The translations under genes and the position numbers were made by a program. This document shows positions 8,090-15,738 of a stretch of 64,000 bases of DNA, piece after piece. Source of the DNA: Acidobacteriota bacterium (GTDB taxonomy: Bacteria > Acidobacteriota > Thermoanaerobaculia > Multivoradales > JBCCEF01); NCBI GenBank assembly GCA_039028635.1, contig JBCCHV010000025.1, forward strand, positions 1-64,000, written 5' to 3'. The stretch's first letter is position 1, and each line of letters opens with the position of its first letter. The notes under the pieces are model-generated. The model searched no databases, was not told where the DNA came from, and worked only from the letters and a program-made list of their open reading frames with translations.

Positions 8090-8814
8090 CCACCACCACC
8101 AGCCCCGTCGCCATCATCACCGGAGCCAGCAGCGGGATCGGCGCCGCCGCCGCTCGCGAGCTCGCTGACGCCGGCTGCCGGCTGATGCTCGCCGCCCGCC
8201 GCGAGGACCGCCTCCAGGAGCTCTGCCAAGAGCTCGGTGGCGGCGCCCGCTACCACCTCACGGACGTCACCGACCGCGCCCAGGTCCAGGCCCTGGCCAC
8301 CGCCACCCGCGACGCCTTCGGACGCGTCGACGTGCTGGTCAACAACGCCGGCATCATGCCCCTGTCCTTCCTCGCCAAGGGCAAGGTCGCGGAATGGGAT
8401 CGCATGATCGACGTCAACATCAAGGGCGTTCTCTACGGCATCGACGCCGTCCTCGGCGGCATGCTCGAGCAAGGCTCCGGGCACGTCATCAACGTCGCCT
8501 CCGTCGCCGGTCACTGGGTGATGCCGTCGTCCTCCGTCTACAGCGCCACCAAGTTCGCGGTGCGCGCCATCTCCGAGGGCCTGCGGCAGGAAACCGTCGG
8601 CAAGGTGCGAGTGACCATCATCTCGCCGGGAGCGGTCACCACCGAGCTGACCCACGCCATCACCGACGAGGACGTTCGCGAGCGCTACCGCACGGTGCAG
8701 CTCACCCCCCTCGATGCCGAGGCCATCGGCCGGGCGATTCGCTACGCCGTCGAGCAGCCGGCGGACGTGGCGATCAACGAGATCGTGGTTCGCCCGATCG
8801 ACCAGGAACGGTAG
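8086..8814 (+). CDS. SDR-family NAD(P)-dependent oxidoreductase
   Basis: This is a 242-residue classical short-chain dehydrogenase. It shows the cofactor motif TGASSGIG near the N-terminus, NNAG near residue 85, the catalytic Ser in NVASVAG, and Y-S-A-T-K as the catalytic Tyr/Lys pair. The TG.......ARR pattern (AARREDRL) suggests NADP preference, and the closest general type is the YdfG/clavaldehyde-dehydrogenase-like group. The GTG start at 8086 overlaps the NrtS stop by four bases and follows a strong AAGGAG. Substrate unknown. Confidence 0.88.
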   Translation: MTTTTSPVAIITGASSGIGAAAARELADAGCRLMLAARREDRLQELCQELGGGARYHLTDVTDRAQVQALATATRDAFGRVDVLVNNAGIMPLSFLAKGKVAEWDRMIDVNIKGVLYGIDAVLGGMLEQGSGHVINVASVAGHWVMPSSSVYSATKFAVRAISEGLRQETVGKVRVTIISPGAVTTELTHAITDEDVRERYRTVQLTPLDAEAIGRAIRYAVEQPADVAINEIVVRPIDQER

Positions 8815-8846
8815 AGGTGCCGGAAAAACAGGCGGAAGCCCTCGGC

Positions 8847-10256
8847 TCATCCTTCGGCCACGAAGGCGAGACCGACCCTCGCTCCGCGGGCGACATTGAG
8901 CACCGGGTCAGTGCCCTGCGGAGCCATCCGAAGATAGGTGCCTCCGAAGCGCTCGCCGAAAGCGAAAAGCCCCCAGACCACGGCGTAAGGAGCCCAACCC
9001 CGCTCACCCTGCTGCAGAATCCAGGGCAGCGACTCGACGAACTCCTGAGCAATCCAGGCACCGTCTTCCAAGGCTTCATCGACCCGCCGGCGCCAGCTCT
9101 CGGCAGTCTCGAAGAGCCCCACATGGACATCGCCGCCGCCCAGCGATTGCGCCGCCTTCAGGACCATCCGCGACCGCTCTTCGAGGAGCAGGTCGCGCAG
9201 CTCCCGGGAGCGCCCGTCGTGCTCGACGGGCCCCGGCCGCACCCACCGGGTCCAGGGCACGAAGCGCCGCACCAGCCGGCGCTCGCGGTCGTCCAACCGG
9301 TCCGTTTCCTGGGCTTCCGAGAGCAGCGCCAGATTGCGCTTGTCGCCCAGAATGAGGCCCGAAAACCCTCCCATCAGGACCACCCGCCCCGCCTTGAAGG
9401 AGCGAAACAAGGCCGCACTGGTCACCGAATCACTCTGCTCGACCACCGCCTGGAAGCGGCGCCCCCGGGCCCACACCTCGCCGCGCCGAAACTCGACCTC
9501 AGAAACCCCGACCACTTCGACATGGCCACCGACCTCGCCGCGCCGCCGGCGCACCTTCGCGTACTCGGCGCGGTAGCGCTCGGGAGCGTGGGCGAGCACC
9601 GAGTTGATGCCTTCGTCCGCCACCAAGATCAACACGTTGACCTCGTCCGCCGCCAAGCGACGAGCCGCGGCAACCTCATCGAGGAGGTACTCGAAAAGGG
9701 TCTCCAGGGAGCTCGTGTAGCTGAGCTCGACACCGAGATCTCGAACCCAAGGGGCATGGATCGAGGAGCTCAAGTAGGGTTCGGCAAAGACCGTTTCTTG
9801 CCAGCCCCCGAGGCTCCCGAAGTTGAGCTCGAGGCACTGCAAGCCCGCCGCGGTCTCGACGAAATCACCACGGCACGGGGCCGAGGCGAGATCGTTGGGC
9901 TCGGCGAGGAAGAGGTCCGCTGACATTGCGTCGAGACCGTAGAACTCGGCCACCGCCCGGGGATCGCAGTCGAAGAAGCGCTGCGGGACGGAGCGCACCA
10001 GCCTGCCCAAGCCGACCACCGCCTCGACCTGCTCGGCGCGCCGCTGGGGGGAGATCAGCAGCGGCCAGGGCTGCAACCCGAAACCCTCCTCCGGAGGAAT
10101 GCCGGGGACGTTGGAGATCACCGTCGCCAGGGACGAGAAGAGATCTCCGAAGGTCTCGTGGCGTAGCCAGTCGGGACGGGCCTCCACCCAATCCAGAAAC
10201 CTACCGGCAGCCTCCGAATGACTCGTCTGTATCGCTCGTGCGCTGGGGTCGAACAT
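8847..10256 (-). CDS. Circularly permuted ATP-grasp-like protein, paralogue 1
   Basis: This 469-residue protein is related to the 474-residue product at 14184-15608. Segments resemble glutathionylspermidine-synthase-like, circularly permuted ATP-grasp enzymes (CP_ATPgrasp). These include an acidic loop GDFVETAAGLQCLELNFGSLGG (E.N, metal binding) in the first third, SGLILGDKRNLALLSE in the middle, then VLKAAQSLGGGDVHVG (nucleotide-binding Lys and Gly-rich loop) and WIAQEFVE near the C-terminus. Such enzymes form amide bonds through acyl-phosphates. No signal peptide is present. A GAGGAG lies seven bases before the ATG, and the 73-bp upstream gap is AT-rich. It is on the same strand as the GNAT and beta-barrel genes upstream. 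The substrate is unknown. Confidence 0.65.
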   Translation of the reverse strand: MFDPSARAIQTSHSEAAGRFLDWVEARPDWLRHETFGDLFSSLATVISNVPGIPPEEGFGLQPWPLLISPQRRAEQVEAVVGLGRLVRSVPQRFFDCDPRAVAEFYGLDAMSADLFLAEPNDLASAPCRGDFVETAAGLQCLELNFGSLGGWQETVFAEPYLSSSIHAPWVRDLGVELSYTSSLETLFEYLLDEVAAARRLAADEVNVLILVADEGINSVLAHAPERYRAEYAKVRRRRGEVGGHVEVVGVSEVEFRRGEVWARGRRFQAVVEQSDSVTSAALFRSFKAGRVVLMGGFSGLILGDKRNLALLSEAQETDRLDDRERRLVRRFVPWTRWVRPGPVEHDGRSRELRDLLLEERSRMVLKAAQSLGGGDVHVGLFETAESWRRRVDEALEDGAWIAQEFVESLPWILQQGERGWAPYAVVWGLFAFGERFGGTYLRMAPQGTDPVLNVARGARVGLAFVAEG

Positions 10257-10329
10257 GCCACGCTCCTCTGCTTCGGAATCGAGGCATCGATAAATAGCAC
10301 ATCACGAATACGCTATGCAATAAAGGGGG

Positions 10330-10833
10330 TCAGGCGGGAGCGCCAATGCCGTAGACGTCGAGGGTCTTGCCGTGGAGCTCGACCTGGCGCTCGAAGGACT
10401 CACCGAGCTTCTCGGCGACTCGGCGCGAGGCGCCGTTGGCGGGGTCGATCAGGCTGATCAGATGGCTTGCTCCGAGGGTCTCGAAGGCGAAGGCAATGGC
10501 CGCCCGACCGCCTTCGGTGGCGAATCCGGAGCCCCGTCCCCAGGGCGCCACCAGCCAGCCGACCTCGAGTCCCGGCCAGCCGGCCGGCCGGATCAGCCCG
10601 ATGCGACCGACCAACCGACCGCTCGCCTTCTCCTGCGCCGCCCACAACCCGTAGCCGCGCAGCTGCCAATGGCCCAGAATGGTCGCGATGGAGCGCCAGG
10701 CCTGCTCTTCGCTCCACTCCTGGTCGACGAGAAAGCGGCGCGACTCGGGATCGTTGAGGATCTCGCGGTACTCGGCGAGATCCGTTTCGCGGAACGGGCG
10801 CAGCAGCAGTCGATCGGTCTCGAGAGTGGTCAT
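10330..10833 (-). CDS. GNAT family N-acetyltransferase (RimJ/RimL type)
   Basis: This is a 167-residue Acetyltransf_3-type enzyme opening with TTLETDRLLLRPFRETDL. It has the acetyl-CoA-binding region (LEVGWLVAPWGRGSGFATEGGRAAIAFAF, carrying the R/Q-x-x-G-x-G/A-like loop) and the closing LISLIDPANGASRRVAEKLG. It transfers acetyl groups to an amino group of an unknown target. I chose the ATG at 10833 because GGAG is correctly spaced before it; an in-frame ATG at 10845 lacks a good site. That GGAG sits in the distal arm of a perfect hairpin (10834-10860). Confidence 0.85.
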   Translation of the reverse strand: MTTLETDRLLLRPFRETDLAEYREILNDPESRRFLVDQEWSEEQAWRSIATILGHWQLRGYGLWAAQEKASGRLVGRIGLIRPAGWPGLEVGWLVAPWGRGSGFATEGGRAAIAFAFETLGASHLISLIDPANGASRRVAEKLGESFERQVELHGKTLDVYGIGAPA

Positions 10834-10860
10834 CCGGGGCTCCATGAAATTGAGCCCCGG
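10834..10860 (-). promoter_or_regulatory. Perfect hairpin masking the GNAT ribosome binding site
   Basis: The arms CCGGGGCTC and GAGCCCCGG (nine pairs, nine-base loop) lie exactly between the beta-barrel gene stop (10870) and the GNAT start (10833). On the minus strand the distal arm contains the GGAG that precedes the ATG, so the folded RNA would hide it. There is no following U-tract, arguing against a simple intrinsic terminator. Confidence 0.6.
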
Positions 10861-10869
10861 AGTCTAACT

Positions 10870-11532
10870 CTAGAAGCGGTAGGACAGGCCCGCCGTCGCG
10901 ATCAGGGGATCGAGATCGATGGTCGAATCGCCGGGTTCGGAATCCTCGCCCTCGAGCTCCGCCACCAGATAGCGCAAGGAGGAGTTGAAGCCCCAACCGC
11001 TTGCCCCGACGGGCACATCGAGACCGACCTGGGCGCCATAGACGATGTCGTCCTCGAGCTCGACCCGCACACCCGGACCGAGACCGAGGTCGGCCGCGAA
11101 GACGGCATCGACGAAGGCTTCGAGATCACCATAGGTGGCGTGACCGACGAGGGGCCCGAAGTAGAAGTCCGCCCGCTCGCCGACATCGACGTGGTAGTTC
11201 AGGCCGAGGGTCACCGGAACGAAGCGAAAGTCGGTGACATCCACCGCCTCGAAGTTGAGGCCGGTGAGGTCGATCCGCGACTCGACCTCGGTGGTGAGAG
11301 CCGACAGCTCGACACCCCAGCGCTCGCCGTAGCGGCGCTCGATGGCGGCACCGAAACCGATGTCACCGGAAAGGTCGACCTCGAGGGTCTGACCCGGACC
11401 CGCATCCCTCAAGGAGCCGGAGGTCTTGAGATCGGTGCCGAAGAAGCGCACCGTCCAGCGGTCTTCGGCAACGGACGGTAGGGCGACGAGCAGGGCCAAC
11501 AGAAGACAAACAAGGATTTGCGAGCGTTGCAT
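10870..11532 (-). CDS. Outer-membrane beta-barrel protein, tandem copy B
   Basis: This 220-residue protein has a Sec signal peptide (about residues 1-22) and alternating beta strands rich in Gly and aromatics. It ends in LSYRF, the C-terminal aromatic signature recognised by the BAM complex. Size and strand pattern fit a small barrel of the OmpW/OprF-N type. It is nearly a copy of the upstream gene: I count about 26 differences over roughly 196 aligned mature residues. The intergenic gap is only 21 bases, so the two are co-transcribed. Ligand or channel function unknown. Confidence 0.8.
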   Translation of the reverse strand: MQRSQILVCLLLALLVALPSVAEDRWTVRFFGTDLKTSGSLRDAGPGQTLEVDLSGDIGFGAAIERRYGERWGVELSALTTEVESRIDLTGLNFEAVDVTDFRFVPVTLGLNYHVDVGERADFYFGPLVGHATYGDLEAFVDAVFAADLGLGPGVRVELEDDIVYGAQVGLDVPVGASGWGFNSSLRYLVAELEGEDSEPGDSTIDLDPLIATAGLSYRF

Positions 11533-11553
11533 GAATCTTCCTCGATCTGGTGA

Positions 11554-12216
11554 TTAGAAGCGGTAGGAGAGGCCGGCGGTGGCGATCAAGGGATCGAGAT
11601 CGATGGTCGAATCATCGGGCCCCTCGTCTTCACCGGCGAGCTCCGCCACCAGATAGCGTAGGGAGGAATTGAAACCCCAACCGCTTTCCCCGACGGGCAG
11701 ATCGAGCCCGATCTGGGCGCCATAGACGATGTCGTCTTCGAGCTCGACCCGGTCCCCGGGATCGAACCCGAGCTCGGTCACGAAGCCGACGTCGACGAAG
11801 GCCTCGAGATCGCCGTAGGAGGCCTGGCCGACGAGCGGTCCGAAATAGAGGTCCGCCCGCTCGCCGACATCGACGTGGTAGTTCAGGCCGAGGGTCACTG
11901 GAACGAAGCGAAAGTCGGTGACGTCCACCGCCTCGAAGTTGAGACCGGTGAGGTCGACCCGCGACTCGACCTCGGTGGTGAGGGCCGACAGCTCCACGCC
12001 CCAGCGTTCACCGAAGCGGCGCTCGATGGCGGCACCGAAGCCGACATCACCGGAGAGATCGATCTCGAGGGTCTGCCCCGGACCAGCATCCCTCAAGGAG
12101 CCGGAGGTTTCGAGGTATGAGGCGAAGAAGCGCACCGTCCAGCGGTCATCGGCGGCGGACGGTAGAGCGCAGATCAGGAACAGCAGCAGCAAACAGAGCG
12201 GACGCGACGAGTTCAT
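11554..12216 (-). CDS. Outer-membrane beta-barrel protein, tandem copy A
   Basis: This is the upstream member of a tandem duplication; it is 220 residues, equal in length to its partner when started at the ATG at 12216, which has GGAG eight bases upstream. It has a signal peptide (MNSSRPLCLLLLFLICALPSAA), a strand pattern typical of small outer-membrane barrels and a C-terminal LSYRF. Differences from the second copy cluster in the region after GDLEAFVD and near the C-terminal EGED loop, consistent with surface-loop divergence. A perfect 12-bp hairpin (12267-12293) precedes it. Confidence 0.8.
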   Translation of the reverse strand: MNSSRPLCLLLLFLICALPSAADDRWTVRFFASYLETSGSLRDAGPGQTLEIDLSGDVGFGAAIERRFGERWGVELSALTTEVESRVDLTGLNFEAVDVTDFRFVPVTLGLNYHVDVGERADLYFGPLVGQASYGDLEAFVDVGFVTELGFDPGDRVELEDDIVYGAQIGLDLPVGESGWGFNSSLRYLVAELAGEDEGPDDSTIDLDPLIATAGLSYRF

Positions 12217-12890
12217 GGGAATCTCCCTCGGGAAGTTCGGCCTTCGCAAGACAAGCCTGGGAAGATGGGGTCCCGGCAGCTTGCCGGGACCCCGCGATCA
12301 CGGCCACTCCCGCACACCGGAAGCAGCACCGCTCCTTCATCGCAAGGCCAGTGCCACCGCTCGATGCCGTGCCCGAGGCAGCGCAAACCGCGTCGAATCA
12401 ATCGCTTGGACCGATCACAAAGCCGAGCCATGGAACTTGCCGCAACCTCACGCCTGTGCTCGATTCCTGACAGGCGTCACTTCCAGCCCTCGCCCGGCGA
12501 AGCAAGAGGCCACCTCCGACAACCCTCCGGGGGCTCCTCGGCGCCCTTTCCGAGGGGCCTCGAAATCGAAGCGGCACCCCGGCACCGGTGCACCCCTTTA
12601 TCGGAGAACTTAGAAATTTCAATATCAGGAATCCGATACACGCCAGCTCTCGGAAATAAGTAAACGACAGCATTCGCGTGATCAGACAGATTCATTGGAA
12701 CCCACCGGGGCGGTGGGTCTCCGAGCCGGAACGGCGGACGGCGTCGATTCCGAGCTTGCGGCGGAGCCCTCGAGGCTCTTGGTCAACCAATTCGGTCGTG
12801 GTGTGGCGGCAGGTTTCTCCGTGCCGCGAAGGGAAAGCTGTACCTCGCCCCCGCACCACTGCCACTCGCTGCGATCGTGGAGAACGTTCG
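12217..12890. other. 670-bp intergenic region between divergent genes
   Basis: No gene is supported; short frames on both strands lack ribosome binding sites and family resemblance. The left side holds a perfect hairpin at 12267-12293. Bases about 12590-12680 are markedly AT-rich for this genome and are the likely promoter zone, but I could not settle on one -35/-10 pair. The right side leads into the GGAG and ATG of the secreted-protein gene at 12891. Confidence 0.5.
12267..12293. repeat. Perfect 12-bp hairpin upstream of beta-barrel genes
   Basis: The arms GGGGTCCCGGCA and TGCCGGGACCCC pair perfectly around a three-base loop. The hairpin lies about 50 bases upstream of the first beta-barrel ATG on the minus strand, so it could form in the 5' leader. 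No U-tract follows on either strand. Confidence 0.7.
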
Positions 12891-14060
12891 ATGCAGAAGA
12901 TCCGTTCGAGGACATACCTTTGGGGTGTGATCGGAGCCTTGGCTCTCAGCACCCTTCTCGCGCTCAACCCCGCTTCGGCCGACGAAGCACCCACCATCAA
13001 GGTCGACCTACCGGTCACCACCCAAGCGCCGCTCTGGCCGCCTTCGGTGATCACCAACCAGGAGGGTGACTTCGTTCTCCTCGGGGTTGGCCTGTTCACC
13101 GCCAACGGTTTTCCGGGCTTTCCCTTCTTCGATCAGAAGCTGGTGATCTCGAAGGACTCGCGGCCACCGATGGATCCCTTCGGCAACCCGATCCGCAACA
13201 ACTGGTTCCTGGCGCCTTACGACATCGTCCGGCCCCTCGACCTGCGCGCCGGCAGCCCGGACCTCGACATGGTGCTCTACAACCTGTCGATCGGGCCGCC
13301 GGAGGACGGTAGCAACGTCGCCCGCATCCCGGCCGCCGGCGATTCGGCCTACAACCTCCTGACCGCCGAGTACCCGTGCCCGGACACCTGGCCGTCGCCG
13401 GAGCAGAAAGCCAACTTCTCGCTGCCGCGCTTTCCCCTCCATCAGTTCCCGATCCAGGGCTTCCAGGGCGACGGCGTCGGCTACGACGTGGTCACCGGCG
13501 AGGTCTACGACCCGATGGCGAGCGCCGGTCCGGGCTGTGGTCGCGGTTGCTCCGGCGAGGATCTCCTCGATTTCCGGCCACGCAGCGAGCCGATCACCCT
13601 TGGCGACTGGATTCAGGCCAAGGCCAAGATCTTCATCACCCTCACCGACTGGAGTGACGAAGCCGGCGGATACACCGCGGCGATCTTAGACTTCCGCTTT
13701 CGCAACATGATTCCGGGCGGGGTCTACACCGTTTGGACGGTGCGCAACCGGCAGCCGCCGGGGAGCGAGCTGATCGCCCGCGCCGACCCGATCGGCATTC
13801 CCAACATCATCGTCGCCAACGACAAGGGCAGGGCACGGGTCAAGATCAAGTCCACCAACCCCTTCCCGGATCCGGCGACCGACTTTCTCGGCGAGCGAGT
13901 CACCGGCGTGATCGTCGACTTCCACCTCGACTACCAGACCTGGGGTGCCTGCGGGGCGCGCTACGGACCGGGCGTCGAAACGGTCACCCATCTGAGCTCC
14001 TTCATCAAGGGCAACACCGACTTCACGCCCTTCGTGACGGTGCCTCCGGTCGCCCCCTGA
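12891..14060 (+). CDS. Secreted protein of unknown function
   Basis: This 389-residue protein has a clear Sec signal peptide (a hydrophobic run after MQKIRSRTYLWG, cleavage near PASA/DEAP). The mature part has several Gly/Pro-rich and beta-prone stretches, a cysteine cluster (GPGCGRGCSGEDLL) and a C-terminal domain with FRNMIPGGVYTVWTVRN and VTGVIVDFHLDYQTWG. I do not recognise the family. The ATG at 12891 is preceded by GGAG eight bases upstream. A strong hairpin follows the stop at 14109-14135. It is expected to be periplasmic or extracellular. Confidence 0.75.
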   Translation: MQKIRSRTYLWGVIGALALSTLLALNPASADEAPTIKVDLPVTTQAPLWPPSVITNQEGDFVLLGVGLFTANGFPGFPFFDQKLVISKDSRPPMDPFGNPIRNNWFLAPYDIVRPLDLRAGSPDLDMVLYNLSIGPPEDGSNVARIPAAGDSAYNLLTAEYPCPDTWPSPEQKANFSLPRFPLHQFPIQGFQGDGVGYDVVTGEVYDPMASAGPGCGRGCSGEDLLDFRPRSEPITLGDWIQAKAKIFITLTDWSDEAGGYTAAILDFRFRNMIPGGVYTVWTVRNRQPPGSELIARADPIGIPNIIVANDKGRARVKIKSTNPFPDPATDFLGERVTGVIVDFHLDYQTWGACGARYGPGVETVTHLSSFIKGNTDFTPFVTVPPVAP

Positions 14061-14108
14061 GGGGACGACCCGGCGACCGAGCGGTCCTGCGACAAGCCTC
14101 GGCCGCCC

Positions 14109-14135
14109 GGCGGGGCGCTCCACGAGCGCCCCGCC
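14109..14135. terminator. Hairpin terminator candidate between convergent genes
   Basis: The arms GGCGGGGCGCTC and GAGCGCCCCGCC form a perfect 12-bp stem with a three-base loop, midway between the stop of the secreted-protein gene (14060) and the stop of the convergent ATP-grasp gene (14184). The run of T residues that would define an intrinsic terminator is weak on both strands. Confidence 0.55.
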
Positions 14136-14183
14136 CTTCACTCCACACTGTCTTGCTGACAACCGCAGGGCCGCGAGCTTCGC

Positions 14184-15608
14184 CTACTCCGATTCGACTT
14201 CGAAGTAGAGACCGATCCGCGCCCCTTGGACGAGGTTGAGAACGCCGCGCCCCTCGCTCTGTCGCGGTGCCGAGCGCAGGAAGCCACCGCTGGCACCATC
14301 GCCGAGATCGAAGAGCCCCCAGACGACGTCGTGGGGCTGCCAGCCGCCACCGCGAGCCAGGGCCGGCGACGGCACCGTCGGCAGGTACTCCTGAACGATC
14401 CACTGACCATCGTCGAGGGCGTCCGCCACCGCCTGACGCCATTCCTCCGGCGAGGTACGACAGCCGATGTAGATCTCGCGTCCGCCGTAGCCCTGACCGG
14501 ACTTGATGATCAGCTCCTCGCGCGCCTGCTCCACCCACTCCGGTAGAAACACCGCTTCGCCCTGCCAGGTGGCCTCGTGGGGTCCGAGCTGGCGGGTCCA
14601 AGGCACCACCTGGCGAATCAGCTCGCGCTCGGCCTCGTCGAAGCGGTCCGACTCCTGGTGGGTCGACATCAGAGCGAGCCAGCGCTTGTCGCCGAAGATC
14701 ATCGACAGAGGACCGGTGAGGAGATGGACGGAGCCGGCCTTGAAGGCGCGGAAAAGAGGCCGGCTGGTGACTTCCGTGTCCTGCTCGATGACGGCGTGAA
14801 TCGCCGTCTCGCCGCAGCGCACCTGGCCGCGCCGAAAGGTCAGATCGGCATTGGGAGCGACCAGGAGCTGCCCTCTCAAGGCCGGATTGACCGCTCCGAG
14901 GGCGCGGCGATAGAGATCTTCGTAGAGACGCTGGGGATGAGTCTCGGCCACCGACAGCCCCGACTCGGCGACCAGGATCAGCAGGTTGATCTCGGAGCCC
15001 GGCGGATCGATCGCCTCCCGAGTGCTGCGCACGGCGTGCTCGAACATGCGTTCGACGGTGTCGTCGAAGTGGGCGCGGAGGCCGTTCTCACTCAGAAACC
15101 GGCGCCAGACGGGCAGCTCCTCGTAGAGCCGTCCATAGGCGATGTTCTGCCAGCCCCCGACGGCGCCAACGTTGAGCTCGATGCAGCGCAGCCCCTCCTC
15201 GGTCAGCAAGTAGTCACCGCGGAACAGGGCGCTCGAGACCCCGTCCGGCTCGCTCAGCACGAGATCGAAGAGCAGCTCGCTGCCGACGCCGAGAAAGTCG
15301 AAGAGGGCCGCCGGATCGGAAGCGAAGAAGCGCTCCGGCAGGCTCCTCAAGAGTTGCGACAAGGCATGGTTCCAGCCCCACCACCGGCGGTGCGTCGCGG
15401 GTTCGACCAGCGCCGGCCAGGGCTGGAGCGGCGCGGGATCGTCGCGCTCCATGGCGAGAATCCGGGGCACCTCGCGATGAATGGCCTCGAACCAAGGGGC
15501 ATAGGAGGCCTCGGCGAGCAAGTCGGCGTTCGATTCGGCCCAATGCAGGCGCTGGCGCTCGGCCGCACCGAGGGCCGCGGGAACCTCGCGGGAGAGTTGC
15601 TTCGGCAT
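14184..15608 (-). CDS. Circularly permuted ATP-grasp-like protein, paralogue 2
   Basis: This 474-residue protein is similar along its whole length to the product at 8847-10256. It has GDYLLTEEGLRCIELNVGAVGG (acidic E.N metal loop), LSMIFGDKRWLALMSTHQE, IIKSGQGYGGREIYIG (nucleotide-binding Lys plus Gly-rich loop) and WIVQEYLP. This order matches circularly permuted ATP-grasp ligases related to glutathionylspermidine synthase, which activate a carboxylate as acyl-phosphate and join it to an amine. It has no signal peptide. Its upstream gap (15609-15738) is unusually AT-rich. The two copies lie 4 kb apart, and I see no obvious peptide or amine substrate gene beside either. Confidence 0.65.
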   Translation of the reverse strand: MPKQLSREVPAALGAAERQRLHWAESNADLLAEASYAPWFEAIHREVPRILAMERDDPAPLQPWPALVEPATHRRWWGWNHALSQLLRSLPERFFASDPAALFDFLGVGSELLFDLVLSEPDGVSSALFRGDYLLTEEGLRCIELNVGAVGGWQNIAYGRLYEELPVWRRFLSENGLRAHFDDTVERMFEHAVRSTREAIDPPGSEINLLILVAESGLSVAETHPQRLYEDLYRRALGAVNPALRGQLLVAPNADLTFRRGQVRCGETAIHAVIEQDTEVTSRPLFRAFKAGSVHLLTGPLSMIFGDKRWLALMSTHQESDRFDEAERELIRQVVPWTRQLGPHEATWQGEAVFLPEWVEQAREELIIKSGQGYGGREIYIGCRTSPEEWRQAVADALDDGQWIVQEYLPTVPSPALARGGGWQPHDVVWGLFDLGDGASGGFLRSAPRQSEGRGVLNLVQGARIGLYFEVESE

Positions 15609-15738
15609 CGCCCCTCTCTACGCAAGAGGATCACCAAAAGTTCATTGCATTTCTATATTCAAATTAAAAAACATCTTCGAGAGGACAGCACGCTCGCCCC
15701 GGCGACGATCCGGGCCGAGCGCACTGGTGGAAATCTCT

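Noticed and set aside
10257-10329. RiPP precursor peptide beside the ATP-grasp-like gene
   Set aside because: The 73-base gap is too short and has no start codon with ribosome binding site; the gap before the second paralogue (15609-15738) is also empty.
12398-12673. 91-codon minus-strand frame in the intergenic region
   Set aside because: It has no ribosome binding site, an unusual Arg-rich composition and no family features, so it is more likely non-coding.
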